Shown here: in pieces, positions 9,945-19,870 of the stretch
Layout of the letters: the number at the start of each line of letters is the position of its first letter
How positions within the stretch are numbered: the first letter of the stretch is position 1
From: Sperchopsis tessellata
Taxonomy: Eukaryota; Arthropoda; Insecta; Coleoptera; Hydrophilidae
Length of the DNA: 31,422 bases
NCBI GenBank assembly: GCA_033557685.1
Contig: JAWQRN010000323.1
Location: 1-31,422 of the forward strand
Reading direction: 5' to 3'
The notes under the pieces: model-generated
Database searches by the model: none
What the model was told of the DNA's origin: nothing
Seen by the model: only the letters and a program-made list of their open reading frames with translations
Made by a program: the position numbers and the translations under genes

Positions 9945-11340
9945 TAAAAAATAAAAATTAAATTTTTATTCCATAAAGTTTTTATGTTACATCATACCGC
10001 GACCAGTTTCGACCACACCAGGTCATTATCAAGCTACACGACAGTATAATAATTAGACTTACAAGGCAATTAACTTAAACGGTATTCTTACTTGTGTGAG
10101 TTAATGAAGTCATCAACACAAACTAACCAGTGCCAACAACTGCAAGTCGAGGAATTGGCCGGTTGAGATGGATAATTTCAAATACGGGATTGTAGGTAAA
10201 ATTGTAGGATTCGTTAACATTAAGAGCATGACTGGATCGACTGCTGAGATATATCTCAAGGCATTCGGCAATATTTAATTTCTTACCCTTGGGATATCTA
10301 TGAAGGATGATAGGATTGGGTTCATGACTGCCGGACAAAACATAGTTTTCCCTATACCGTATGTTAAAGGAACGTCCACTCTGCCCAATAGCCTCCGCTC
10401 CACACTCACAGTGCGAAAAATAACTTTGGTGTTCATATGAATTTCTTTTAAGTATGGAAATGTATGGCTGGGGAGCTGGATAACAAAGATACTGGAAAAT
10501 GTTTTACAATTACCTATCATAGGCGCTGCGAACAATAGAGATAGGGTAACCATTAACATGGGCAACATGTAAATAGTATCTCTAGATGGCAAGAATGGTA
10601 AATAGAATTGGAGAGAGCAAGTTTATGATTCCTAGAGTGGTTATAATCAAAAAGCATACATTGTCCCGGTGTGGCCCTTATTTCTGCAAATTATTACTGT
10701 AGCCTTTAATTACTGTTCAGTCATTATTGTCAATGCACCTTACCCAGACTTTATAGAATCAATACGGATACTACTCATAGTAAAGAGGCGCTCTTCTAAA
10801 TGATCAATGAAGATTGCAGCGAGCAAGGGACTAATGTTACATTACATGGATAACCTTTCGGGCTGTTCATAAATATCACCGTTAAACAAGGAGAAATTCT
10901 GCTTTAAGGCGACGTGTAAGCAGTCCATTATACAATCAACATCCTCGTAGTATGCATCACATCTAGACAGAAGGTCCCCAATGAGATTAAAATCTGACAC
11001 TATTATAGAAGTGAAAAGATTACTTACATCAAAAGAAGGCTATCATCAAACTTAAAATTCCTCGAGACAATCTTTCTAGAAACCTCAATGCTCAATGGTA
11101 TTTCTGTTACTGAAAGTAGGAGCGACTTCTTGTGTCTTCTATTTAGGATAATAGCTTGCCTATGAGCTCCAGAGCCTGTGTAAGACACAATTACTCTCAT
11201 GCGGCAATCGGTAAAAAAAGCATTAATCGAAGCAATCCTACATCGGGGCAAGAAAAGTATGTGATCAAACTTTGCCCCGTGATAACCAACGAACTTTTTC
11301 GTGTAATAAATGCTGTGTATGCTTACTGTCAATACCCCCT
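9945..11340 (-). mobile_element. Penelope-like retroelement remnant
   Basis: Minus-strand translation shows Penelope-type RT motifs in order: RVIVSYTGS (about 11190; family form RPIVSYTGS), KFDDSLLLM then DVSNLFTSI (near 11030), LKQNFSLFNGDIYEQPERLS (near 10880), and ISPLLAAIFIDHLEERLF (near 10800). Further 3' comes a GIY-YIG-nuclease-like piece, HCECGAEAIGQSGRSFNIRY (near 10390), followed by KGKKLNIAECLEIY (10290-10240). This RT plus GIY-YIG order is diagnostic for Penelope-like elements. The YADD block is not recognisable, and several stops are present. The 3' end carries a structured motif at 9995-10045. It is a dead copy. Confidence 0.85.
9995..10045 (-). ncRNA. Structured 3' motif, possible degenerate hammerhead-like core
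   Basis: On the minus strand, a TTGATAAT segment is followed by GACC-TGGTGT-GGTC (a 4-bp hairpin) and then GAAACTGGTC. Penelope-like elements are known to carry hammerhead ribozymes, whose core is CUGANGA, stem II, then GAAA. Here the GAAA side and the stem are present, but the CUGAUGA side is changed (UUGAUAA plus an extra base). If it was a ribozyme, this copy is probably inactive. Confidence 0.35.
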
Positions 11341-13160
11341 TAATGAAATCGACAACTTTAACTTCAATATATATAATTAACTAATATACAAGGCTCAGCT
11401 GTGTTACGTGTAGGAATTTAAAGACAAAATAAAAATGTACATATTATTACAGAATTCGTTCCGAACAAATGTAAGAAATTAGCAACATAGAAACATCGGT
11501 ACTTCATCAAATTGTAGTGAATAAAACTGAGTTTTAAGCACACTTGTATTTAAATGCTCTTCTATATTATTAATCTTCTGTCCATTTCTGACAGTATCAT
11601 TCGACAATGAAATCATATGTTACCATTGTATCCTCCAACATTGTACTAGCAATTACTCAACAACAGCAACAACAACAAATCACTATGTTTTGTTTATAAA
11701 TGTTATTGTACAACTTAAGTATACGTAGTTATACATATATAACCAAACGACAAATATCCATCACAATATTAGCGAGTCAGAATTTACCAATATTAATAAA
11801 GTTTACAGTTATAAAAAAAAAGTGTAAAATAAAGATAATGTCTGCTCAAAATGCAGATATAGTTCACTCACAATACTGCTAATGTTCACAACACAAATAT
11901 TACTACCGAGAATACGAAACTAGTTTTAATGCTGTAGGTACGAAGTTTGGAAGCACACTCTATATTATATCCTCCTTAGGCCATCTCCTAGAAGGAAGCA
12001 TATCGATTTCCATTTTTATACATAGGAGCACAATGTCCAAATTTATCGAAAAAGGGATTATTTTGCTTTGGAATTTCCCCGATCCTACCTACACAAAGAG
12101 TAGTCTGGATGTAGGTGTATAAATAATGTAATTGTCTAAGGTAACGGAAATCTTTGCTAGTTAGGTGAAAATGTAAAGTAATTTAATTCATGTATGAAAG
12201 TTCTTTCCGGGTGGAAATGTAATCGTGTATCTTTTTTCTCTGGCCCCTGTTTAAGAAACAAAAGAATACACAAAGATCTACTGAATGAGCCCAGATAAGT
12301 AATAAAAGAATTTTTGAAGACTAAGACAATTTCTTGCCAGTGCTACTTTGCCATGTTGTTCGCAAAGATATTCACAATTATAGTCTTGTGCACAGGAAAA
12401 TCTGCAAAGTGCCTACCTTAATAGGCATATTAATGTACCATATATTTGCTGAGACAGATAAATCGCTCTATGAACTTGTATGACCTCATTACTCTATCTA
12501 TACAGATTAAGCTTTGGAATCCCTACGCTTTTAAGTTAATCTGGATCTTTTTCTTTGGTCATATTGGGTAATGAAGTAATTACATTAAGCCAAAACTTGC
12601 CATTGGTATTCCCCAATACGTTACTATGTTGGCAGTAATGGTCAAACAGTTAAAATGACTGGTTAACAAACCATCCCGACTGAGAAATATAATCCTGCTG
12701 CCAATAAATCAGAAACACATTAAGCAAACAGTGAGTATGGTACAGATACGAGAAATAATGGGACCTTCGCGAAGCCAAAAACTGAATTCAGGGTGAAAAG
12801 TAAATCTGAGGCGTACAATTTAAACTAAATTTTACTATTACCAGAGAAGGGCTGATGTGGGCTCGTATTCCAATTAGCTTAATGTATGGTAGCAATGGTG
12901 AAGTGGTTTAAAAAGTTGATCTACTTTTATGTTCGAGCTGTACACACACTGGTTAAATTTCGAATAGTTTTTGATTACTCTGACAAATATACAGCACCAA
13001 ACGAAATACAAATAATTCCAGAGAGTAGGCTGATAGCAGACACATACTCTACTTTATAGGCATTAAACAAATTCTGGTTGGCGTAGGTCACACTAAAAAA
13101 TAGTTGTGTTGTTTACTATACGTCAACTTCACCACAGGCATAAATACTTGTTCCGGTTTT
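11341..13160. other. AT-rich stretch without recognisable gene
   Basis: About 1.8 kb with no recognisable protein motif, RNA gene or transposon end. Short open frames (for example 11700-11882 plus) are low-complexity and unsupported. A CAACAACAGCAACAACAACAA run is at 11658-11678. It could be intron or intergenic sequence upstream of the AT-hook exon. Confidence 0.5.
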
Positions 13161-13168
13161 TTTTTTAG
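13140..13168 (+). promoter_or_regulatory. Splice acceptor upstream of the AT-hook coding sequence
   Basis: TTCCGGTTTTTTTTTTAG ends at 13168-13169, nine to ten bases before the start codon. The pyrimidine tract and AG make a strong 3' splice site. It suggests that upstream 5' untranslated exon(s) exist and that the coding sequence lies in the last exon. Confidence 0.6.
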
Positions 13169-13177
13169 AAATAAAGT

Positions 13178-13465
13178 ATGTCTGATGATCTTCCAAATCC
13201 CAAGCGCCGCCGCAAGACACCTGACCCAAGAGCCAAAAAAGAAACACCTGAAAATGCAGAAAGTGGTGCAGTGAAACCACAAGCGGAAGATGCTCAAGGT
13301 GCAAGTACCCAAGAAAGTACCCCAACCAAAAAAGGACGTGGACGACCAAAGAAGAAGCCGCATGTAGAAAAACCGAAGGGCAAAAGTGCAGACCGGGCTG
13401 GGAAACCAAAGCAGCCTGAATCAAAAGATGGTACGGAAAAAAAAGAAGACATGATGGAATGGTAG
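13178..13465 (+). CDS. HMGA-like AT-hook protein, 95 aa
   Basis: An intact 95-residue frame, ATG at 13178 to TAG at 13463-13465. It is Lys/Pro/Glu-rich and apparently unstructured. A textbook AT-hook, KKGRGRPKKK, sits at residues 51-60; this binds the minor groove of AT-rich DNA. A basic cluster, PKRRRKTPDPRAKK, is at 8-21, a degenerate third basic patch (RAGKPKQ) is near 73-79, and an acidic end (KKEDMMEW) closes the protein. Size, composition and acidic tail match the HMGA (HMG-I/Y) class of nuclear architectural proteins, though HMGA proteins usually have three hooks and this has one clear one. Base composition is far less AT-rich than the flanks, as expected for selected coding sequence. 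The strong acceptor just upstream suggests a spliced transcript. An intronless retrocopy is the alternative, but no poly(A) tail or flanking duplication was seen. Confidence 0.75.
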   Translation: MSDDLPNPKRRRKTPDPRAKKETPENAESGAVKPQAEDAQGASTQESTPTKKGRGRPKKKPHVEKPKGKSADRAGKPKQPESKDGTEKKEDMMEW

Positions 13466-14395
13466 TCAAAATTTTGGAAGTACTTACTTATATTATATAT
13501 TTTATGATTTAATATACAATATAATATTATCAAATCACTATATTCTATTTACGTTTACTAATATTAAGTCATACGTACAATGCTTCATGGCTTTAAACCA
13601 ATATTACATATTTACATATCAAAATATTGTAACTTTATATATTTATTTGCTATTTTCGTTCTATTGAAGCCAGCAGATCAGGTTATTTTCACTAATATAA
13701 AATTAACGGGAAATTTAGAAAGATACCAAAATCTGCCTAAACAAAGCTGTTACGTACAAAATATGACATTCGAACATTACGACTTTCAAACACATTTGAG
13801 TTGCAAACTTTACTACTTGTCGTTTCAACTGGAAACCAAAATTCAGTAACATCCTACTTTTTCCTTTTCGTTATTGAGACAGATGATCAAGGCACACAAG
13901 GCAGATAAGATAATGGATAATGCGAAGTTATTTTAAACAATTGTGACTATAAGTTGGTATTTCTCTTTTTTTAAGCATTAACAGTTCAAATCTCTTTCAT
14001 CTATTCCTGTTAAGAGGTGCGTATTTTCAAATAAAAGGGTATATCTTTCCTGCACAAGTATAGTAGCATTTATTAATCTTTATATGTCGAGGTTATACTG
14101 CCTGACAAATATGCCCAAGAAAGTTTAACCATATTTATAGGTTAGTCTGCCTATATCCTTTTTATGTTATAAGATATAAAAGTCAAACGAACTTCAATCT
14201 CATTTCTAAGTTTTCCTTATTAGAAACATCATTACGTTTTATAAAAAGCTTATTTCTACGTTTAAGGTTGAGGATAGTTTTCTAATGGTTTCCTTTGACA
14301 TCAGCCATATTTTCTCTGCATATGTCATAATTCCTTTATAACGTTTGTGGCTTCGATAGATATCATATGTTATTTTTCTGGACATGCTTATATAC
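13466..14395. other. Probable 3' untranslated region and intergenic AT-rich sequence
   Basis: The first few hundred bases after the AT-hook stop are very AT-rich, with several AATATA/AATATT-type hexamers that could serve as weak polyadenylation signals. No canonical AATAAA lies close to the stop. The open frame 13580-13849 has no motif and lies in this likely untranslated sequence. No other feature was found up to the hAT end. Confidence 0.45.
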
Positions 14396-14420
14396 CAGGG
14401 GTAGGCAAGCGTTAGATCAA
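14396..14420. repeat. Left terminal inverted repeat of hAT element 1
   Basis: CAGGGGTAGGCAAGCG, matching the CAGGGGT-GGCAAAC-type ends of hAT elements. It faces the transposase C-terminus, as expected. No reverse complement was found on the other side. Confidence 0.7.
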
Positions 14421-14619
14421 TAGAAGCCGCTTGCCGATATTGCGTATTTTTTAGGGAGTCACACCTTTTCAGAGACACAAAATTAAATAAAGTAAATTTT
14501 TATTTTCCTTTATTAATATGAAGTCAGAGGCATACAAAAAGTGTTAAGTAGTAGAATATAAATTATAAAAGAAAATACAATTAAAAGAAAAAATCAAAAT
14601 ACAAACTAATTAACTAAAT

Positions 14620-14946
14620 CTATAAGATTTTATAACGATGAAGTTTTGTCAGATCTGGTTTATAATTTTTTTGGGCTATTCGCAGCAGTTCTGTCAAATG
14701 CTGATTTGTCAATTGTAAGCGATGTTTCGACATCGCGAACTTCATAGTGGAGCACAAAGTTTTACAGGAGTACATTGACAAAAAATTTAAATTATTCGGT
14801 AAGCAGTTTTCTTTAAATGGGGATACTTTTATTCTGGCAAGTTTCCAAAATTCAATTAGAGAAGCAGACCTATGATGGATTTGCAATGCCCGATCCTCTT
14901 TCATTTCTAATAACTCTATTTCTCCAGCTGGTTGGTTTGTCGACAA
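14620..14946 (-). pseudogene. hAT element 1 transposase, C-terminal (hATC) part
   Basis: An open stretch of 108 residues. Residues 30-100 hold the hATC dimerisation region: IEFWKLARIKV, LNFLSMYSCKTLCSTMKFAM, KHRLQLTNQHLTELLRIAQ and YKPDLTKL. Upstream, out of frame, the DGFPVS and VDKPAGEIELLEMKED sequences continue the same protein. Confidence 0.82.
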
Positions 14947-15389
14947 GTATTATTACAGAAACTGGAAAACCATCTGGAATATTATCAATTACAAATGGAT
15001 TGACAAAGAAAAACGTAGATTGGAAACTCTTCAGATCTTTAAAACTAGTTTACTCTAATTGTAATCCTTCCAGCTTTTCTTGGATGGAAAATTATTGAAT
15101 GTATTGGACTTAAGATCATTCTGAAAAAGCTAAGTTTTGCTAAAACAAACTACATACATTTTGAGACAAATCACATATCATTTTATCTTTTCCTTGCAAT
15201 ACCAAATTGAGAATTTGTAAGTGCTGCATGGTATCAGGGAGGAACATGAAATCATTAACCCAGTTTTCATATTTGAAAAACGTGGTAATCGGCTCAAAAC
15301 ATTGTAGTTAGATAGCCATCGTACAACACAATATAAAGTCATGTCGCTCATATTCCTCTGCTTCGTCTTTGAACAACTTTTCTAAAAAA

Positions 15390-15916
15390 TTATTCCAATG
15401 ACGATGAGTTTTTGCATTTGTTCGAATGAAATTTACAATATGTAAAACAATCATCAAACACGTTTTCGTATCTTAAATCCTTAGCTATAAGATGTTCACG
15501 GAAAATTATGCAGTGAAGAGGTATTAATTGCGGAATCTTAGGATCACTATTTAAAAGACCAATAAGACCTTGGGTTTTTCCTAGCATTGCGGGAGCTCCA
15601 TCAGTGGCAAAGCTTACAAATTTATCAAGAAGTAACTCAAAATTATTTATTATTTGATCATCAGGGCATTTTTGATATCGACAGTTGTATCGTTAAGAGC
15701 TACTAGATCTAACATTTCTTCTTTCACATTTACATCTGTAGAAAAGTATAGAACAACAACGGCCAATTGTGGAAGATCCTGAATGTATGTAGGTTCATCA
15801 AGAGCTAAACTGAATGACGGACAGTTTTTCAAGTCATATTTTAATTTATTTTCAACGCTTTTACTTATTTTATAACGTTGTATTATACAACGTGACATCG
15901 GAATCTGCACAATCAA
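15390..15916 (-). pseudogene. hAT element 1 transposase, catalytic core part
   Basis: Two open stretches, 15916-15650 and 15587-15390, separated by a shift. They contain ISKSVENKLKYDLKNCPSFS and LALDE (first catalytic Asp), then TDGAPAML and IPLHCIIFREHLIAKDLRYE. Both signature Asp residues are kept; the RW-motif region further on is degraded. Confidence 0.85.
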
Positions 15917-16269
15917 TTAATGCAGTTTTGTATTGCCTGGATCCAAATTTTAACTATTTCTTCCAAGTTTCTTTTAATATATTCTCCTTCTCCATATGGA
16001 CACGATTGACACGATTTGACACGAGTATTGTTCCAAGATATCAAAAATCTAGCTTCACTGCCTTTGTCATCTTCGTTACTAAAACAAGACAATAGCCCTT
16101 GTTGCTTATTTAGACTAGATTTTAATGATTTAATTTTCTCTGTTCGCCATTTTGAATTGAGTGGATACTGAGTGGAAAAGTGCAGATGAGTTACTTTACA
16201 ATATCGACATACGTTGCTTACTTTATAGTTCGCAATAGTAGCTCTGAAAATGATACATAATGACTTTCC

Positions 16270-16835
16270 ATTGTTGTCAATAAATACAAAATTTTTAGTG
16301 AAGGTTGGTTACCGTCAATTTCAACGAATTTCATTCCTGACACTTCAATTCAACAGTTCACCAGCTCGTGATATTCCATTACAAGCTCTTATGTTTCTCA
16401 GCCATTATTTTTCTTTCTCCAACCTTTCTTTCTTATATTTTCCCCATAACCATTATTTGGAACAGCTGATATCAGTAATTTCTCATGATGTGCCCAAGTT
16501 ATTACACCTTTCTCCTTTTTACTGTATCCATCAACTATCTTTCCTTTCCCACTCTCCTCTACATTAGTTGCTCATACACAATATTTTCAATATTTATTTA
16601 TATACCCACATTTCGAAACCTTCCAGGCGTATTTTGGTTTTGTCTTTGGTGGTCTTGTCCTCAGCTCGGTATTCATGTAGTTGTTGCATATGTTTTTCAT
16701 CCCTTGAAAGCTAGTTCTTGCCATCTGGATTCTAGTCCTTATTTCCATCTCGTCATTCTGATTTAAAGTTATATTACTAGACTATAGTATTTAAGACATT
16801 CATTGTAAAGCCCTTTTGTATACTTTCTTCATTTA
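16270..16835 (-). mobile_element. Non-LTR retrotransposon (LINE) 3' fragment D
   Basis: Minus-strand translation across frames shows NQNDEMEIRTRIQMARTSFQ with GMKNICNN (16765-16680), LEGFEMWVY (16630-16605) and the C-terminal WLRNIRACNGISRAGELL (16400-16345). These correspond to the segment after the RT domain and the end of a LINE ORF2. It is heavily shifted, with an internal deletion. It is bounded on one side by the hAT remnant and on the other by the long-ended transposon at 16836. Confidence 0.72.
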
Positions 16836-16879
16836 CAGGGCGTGTCAATAATGCGGCCTCCTTCGATAGCCATTAAACT
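16836..16879. repeat. Outer terminal inverted repeat, left
   Basis: Inverted partner at 18694-18736. About 35 of 43 positions match by eye. Confidence 0.85.
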
Positions 16880-17679
16880 TTAAATACAAAAGTTGTAATG
16901 CTTGCATCTTGTAAACTTAATTAGAACATTGCAGGATGGTCCATATCTTCTATATAAATGTCAAACTTTGTTAATATAAACAAAATACTATGTCTTATTG
17001 CATTTCAGGATTTGCTGATTGATTTCCTTGAAAACAAAATAACTTAACCCTATACCGAAAATCAACCGTTTTCGAGTTATTTTGAATTATGTGAAAATAT
17101 AATAAAATTCAGAGTCTAACTAAAATTTAAACAACTGCTTAATTCTAAATACAGCACCGTTTTAAGGAAAATATGTTTGGCATTTCGGATAAAGAAAAAA
17201 CTTTAAATATTAAACAGGATGTTCTAAATATTAAGTTGCTTAATTTCACATGCAAAAAATCCGTCTTTCTTAATTAGCACCCCCTTTATGTTATGTTATA
17301 TACGTAAAGTTAATATTTTTCGGGATATATAGTGTTTTATAATCAAAAACTGTTGTGAATATATCATATTATGTCAAGGTGGCTATGGACAAATGACAAT
17401 TCTCGAGCAAAACAATGGAAACAATTGTACTGTAAGTAGTAGGGGTTATTGCTGAGTATGAACTGTGTGTAAAACAAAGGAAGATATGATTTATGTGTTG
17501 GGTGAAAGTAATAAGAATTGTTACTTGCTTCAAGAATATACGCCAATATGAGACACCTTGTGCACATAGTTTTCATTGTATTACGAACAACTCAACAGAA
17601 CTGGTAACCCAGGACGAGAACAAAAAGAACGAGGAATGAAGGAAATTAATACGGAGTCTTCCTCAAAGTCGTTGAAAAT

Positions 17680-18190
17680 CCACATATAAGTACAAGAAAC
17701 ATTAGCTATGAATTAGACATAAGTCAGTTGTCGTTGTCTAGACTTATTCCACACAATATATTCCAACCAATATTATATTCAACTTCTACAAGAATTGGAT
17801 AATAATTGGCTAATTTTTGTGTGGGCTCTTAACAAAAAAACAACAGCTACTATATTTTTTCAATTTTGTTTCATTGACAGATGAGGCACCGTTCTGTAGA
17901 AATGGAAATGTCAACAGACAAAATTTTCATTGGTATGCTATGGAAAACCCTACAACATTAACTGTGAGAACAATCGACAGTTCCTAGAAAGTGATTTTCC
18001 GAATTTATTGGAAATTTTTCCCTGGAAACTATACAAAATGTATGGTTACAACATGACGGTGCAACTGCACATTATACTCATGAAGTACATGAATATTTAA
18101 ATATCGAGTTTCCGGAGAAGTGGCTAGGAAGAGGGGGTCCAGTAAACTGGTCAGCAAGACCACCGGATCTTACAAAATTAGATGTAAGAA
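17680..18190 (+). pseudogene. Broken DDE transposase inside the long-ended element
   Basis: The order is helix-turn-helix end (PHISTRNISYELDISQLSL), a stop-containing linker, EAPFCRNGNVNRQNFHWYAM, then after a shift SLETIQNVWLQHDGATAHY, and finally WLGRGGPVNWSARPPDLTKL. The Asp in QHDGA is the second catalytic residue of the DDE/D triad. The region after DLTKLD, where the third acidic residue should be, is lost. The remnant is about half a full transposase. Confidence 0.78.
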
Positions 18191-18693
18191 CACTTTCTTG
18201 AATTTATATTAACTGAAGTATAGTGTCATTTATTTTGTACTCTATTTTGTATTTGGTTGTTGTACTTTTTTGTACACCTGCCAATAAATAATATACTTAT
18301 TCATTAAAGACCACTATGTAAATGTTGCATGTTTGCGAGAAGAAATCCACTCTTCTCATATTTTCAGTTTTCGCGACTGTAATTTAACGGCAAGTATTTC
18401 TTTTGGTTACGTAAACAACAATAGCCTTATGACAGTATAATCATTTGCATTTTGTTGCTTGACAATTATCATTTGTCCAAAGCAAGTTTGGCATAATAAG
18501 ATATATTCACAACAGATTTTGATTAGAAACCAATAAAAATCTCGAAAAATATTAACTTTACGTACAGAATATCCTATAAGAGAATATAATTCTACGTATA
18601 ACTATTGTAAAATATACACTGATAGCTATTTAAGAAAAATGACTTTTTGGCATTTGAAACTTACTCCGTATTTAAATTAAAAAAAAAACAAAC

Positions 18694-18736
18694 AGTTTAA
18701 TTGCTATCAAAGGAGGCCGCATTATTGCCTCACCTA
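18694..18736. repeat. Outer terminal inverted repeat, right
   Basis: Inverted partner of 16836-16879; shares AATAATGCGGCCTCCTT in complement. It is followed by TA. Confidence 0.85.
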
Positions 18737-19129
18737 TACATTGTTTAGCATATTTTAAAAAATAGATTGATTGATTTTTTCGATTAACTACTTTCTGCTC
18801 TAAATACACAAATACCTGTAGCAGTAGTTAGTAAAGAGGACGCTATAACAAAATATTTTAGAATCAGAATTATTGCCGAATATGGTTTTACAAAGCACAT
18901 ATACACTGTTCAGAAATTTGAGCATGCTGAGTATGATGAAAAGCTTTTTCAGGTGCATTAAGCCGCCGAGAAAAATATGAAAATTCCTTTTGTTGCGCCC
19001 TCAGCTGCAATTACCTCAATAAAACCAGCAACATGAGTCAAAGAATTACACGGTGAAGTGGCCGTGTCTTTTATCAAAACACTCACTCTTTGTGACTGGA
19101 AAGCTAATTATTTTTCGGTTAAGGTATTT
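18737..19129. other. Unassigned sequence between transposon and CpG-dense island
   Basis: A weak open stretch at 18850-18960 (plus) reads YFRIRIIAEYGFTKHIYTV, but I cannot place it in a family. No other feature was found. Confidence 0.35.
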
Positions 19130-19870
19130 ACACACTCCCTCGCAAAGCAAAGGAGAGAAGAACGAAGCACCTCGAAACAAAAGCTCCTTGTTTTATATCC
19201 CAGCGCGGAGATATTCAATAGGATAATTTAAAATTGAGGGTTATTCCAGCTAAAAATATCCCCTCTCTCTAGCCGTCAGCTCTTTCCTCCTCTTTGTCCT
19301 CTTCGTTACACACACTTTAGGCAGTGGAGCACTTCGAGCACTTAACATTTAAAAGCGAACAGCTCCGTGAAAGGAACCTTGTGTTAATGTGTATGTGTGA
19401 GTGTATGGAGACGAGGATGGAACGAGAAAGAGGATCGATGTGGGCAGAAAAAGAGTGCGAGAGGAAGCAACAGAGGAAGGACGGTGGAAAATGGATGAAT
19501 GCAATGATAATGCAATATGGAGTAAACATGGTGTACGGTACTGGGGAACGGCGGATGATGTGAGGCGTGAGGGGGTGGGGAAAATGTCCCCTCTATAAAA
19601 CCCCGAAGGGGATGAAGCACACGCCGTTTTCTATCGTTAATTCGATTGATCATTTTCGGAATGACAGAGAAGGTTTGGAAAGAGATGGATGATGCCTTTG
19701 TGAGGAGCGCCACGACGAACAAATTATTAAATATTCGCATAATGGTCGCAGACATTGCGGCAAATCGGGGCGAATAAAGAAGTTACCAGAAAGAAAATCA
19801 AGAATTTGGAATTTCGCAAGAAATAAACCGCAAAGTTTTCGTTCGTTAATGGCGAAAAAAGAAACACGGC
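19130..19870. promoter_or_regulatory. CpG-dense island with TATA-like box, possible promoter or conserved noncoding element
   Basis: About 740 bases with clearly higher GC and dozens of CpG dinucleotides, in contrast to very AT-rich flanks. A pyrimidine-rich block (19260-19310) is followed by a purine-rich block (19395-19500). CTATAAAA at 19593-19600 is followed by the palindrome CCCCGAAGGGG (19601-19611) and a CG-containing stretch. Open frames exist on both strands (19324-19563 plus, 19384-19755 minus), but their products are low-complexity (charged or His/Ser/Pro-rich) and fit no family. I therefore read it as noncoding or 5' untranslated sequence. It could be a promoter, an enhancer or an inserted foreign segment. 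Confidence 0.4.

Larger units (their letters stand above)
14396..16235 (-). mobile_element. hAT DNA transposon remnant 1
   Basis: The left end starts CAGGGGTAGGCAAGC at 14396, a typical hAT terminal sequence, preceded by TTATATAC as a possible 8-bp target copy. The transposase reads on the minus strand from about 16230 down to 14632, with stops and shifts. It shows a C-Y-C zinc-binding-like start (VCRYCKVTHLHFSTQYPL), SFLISWNNTR, and SFSLALDEPTYIQDLPQLAV (first catalytic Asp in ALDE). Then come TDGAPAMLGKTQGLIGLL (second catalytic Asp), IPLHCIIFREHL, and a C-terminal hATC dimerisation domain (CSTMKFAMSKHRLQLTNQHL). The closest domestic relatives I know are the GTF2IRD2/ZBED-type proteins. No right terminal repeat is visible, so the right end is lost, probably at the LINE D junction. 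Confidence 0.88.
16836..18736 (+). mobile_element. 1.9 kb Tc1/mariner-type transposon with long imperfect inverted ends
   Basis: The ends are inverted copies. CAGGGCGTGTCAATAATGCG starts at 16836, and the complement of 18736-18717 reads TAGGTGAGGCAATAATGCGG; both continue in CCTCC-TCGATAGC/TTGATAGC. TA dinucleotides flank both sides (16834-16835, 18737-18738), the target copy expected of this superfamily. A second inverted block (TACGTAAAGTTAATATTTTT) lies at 17301-17383 and 18482-18564, with a weaker one between. In the interior, plus-strand translation gives STRNISYELDISQLSLSRLI, NVNRQNFHWYAMENP, DFPNLLEIF and WLQHDGATAHYTHEVHEYLN. These fit the IS630/Tc1-like DDE transposases abundant in insects (DUF4817-type). 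It is broken by stops and shifts. Confidence 0.82.

Noticed and set aside
13088..13533. Three minus-strand open frames overlapping the AT-hook gene
   Set aside because: Mirror frames of a real coding sequence, with Phe/Cys/Leu-rich products and no motif.
16598..16605. TTATATAC as the right-side target copy for hAT element 1
   Set aside because: It lies inside LINE D, is not preceded by a hAT end, and is easily met by chance in AT-rich DNA.
16250..16766. Plus-strand open frames of 105 and 93 residues
   Set aside because: They are the reverse side of the minus-strand LINE D fragment, which does show family motifs.
19384..19755. 123-residue His/Ser/Pro-rich open frame on the minus strand (longest in the window)
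   Set aside because: It overlaps other open frames on the opposite strand. Its openness comes from the purine/pyrimidine block and low AT content. No domain, signal or conserved motif is visible.
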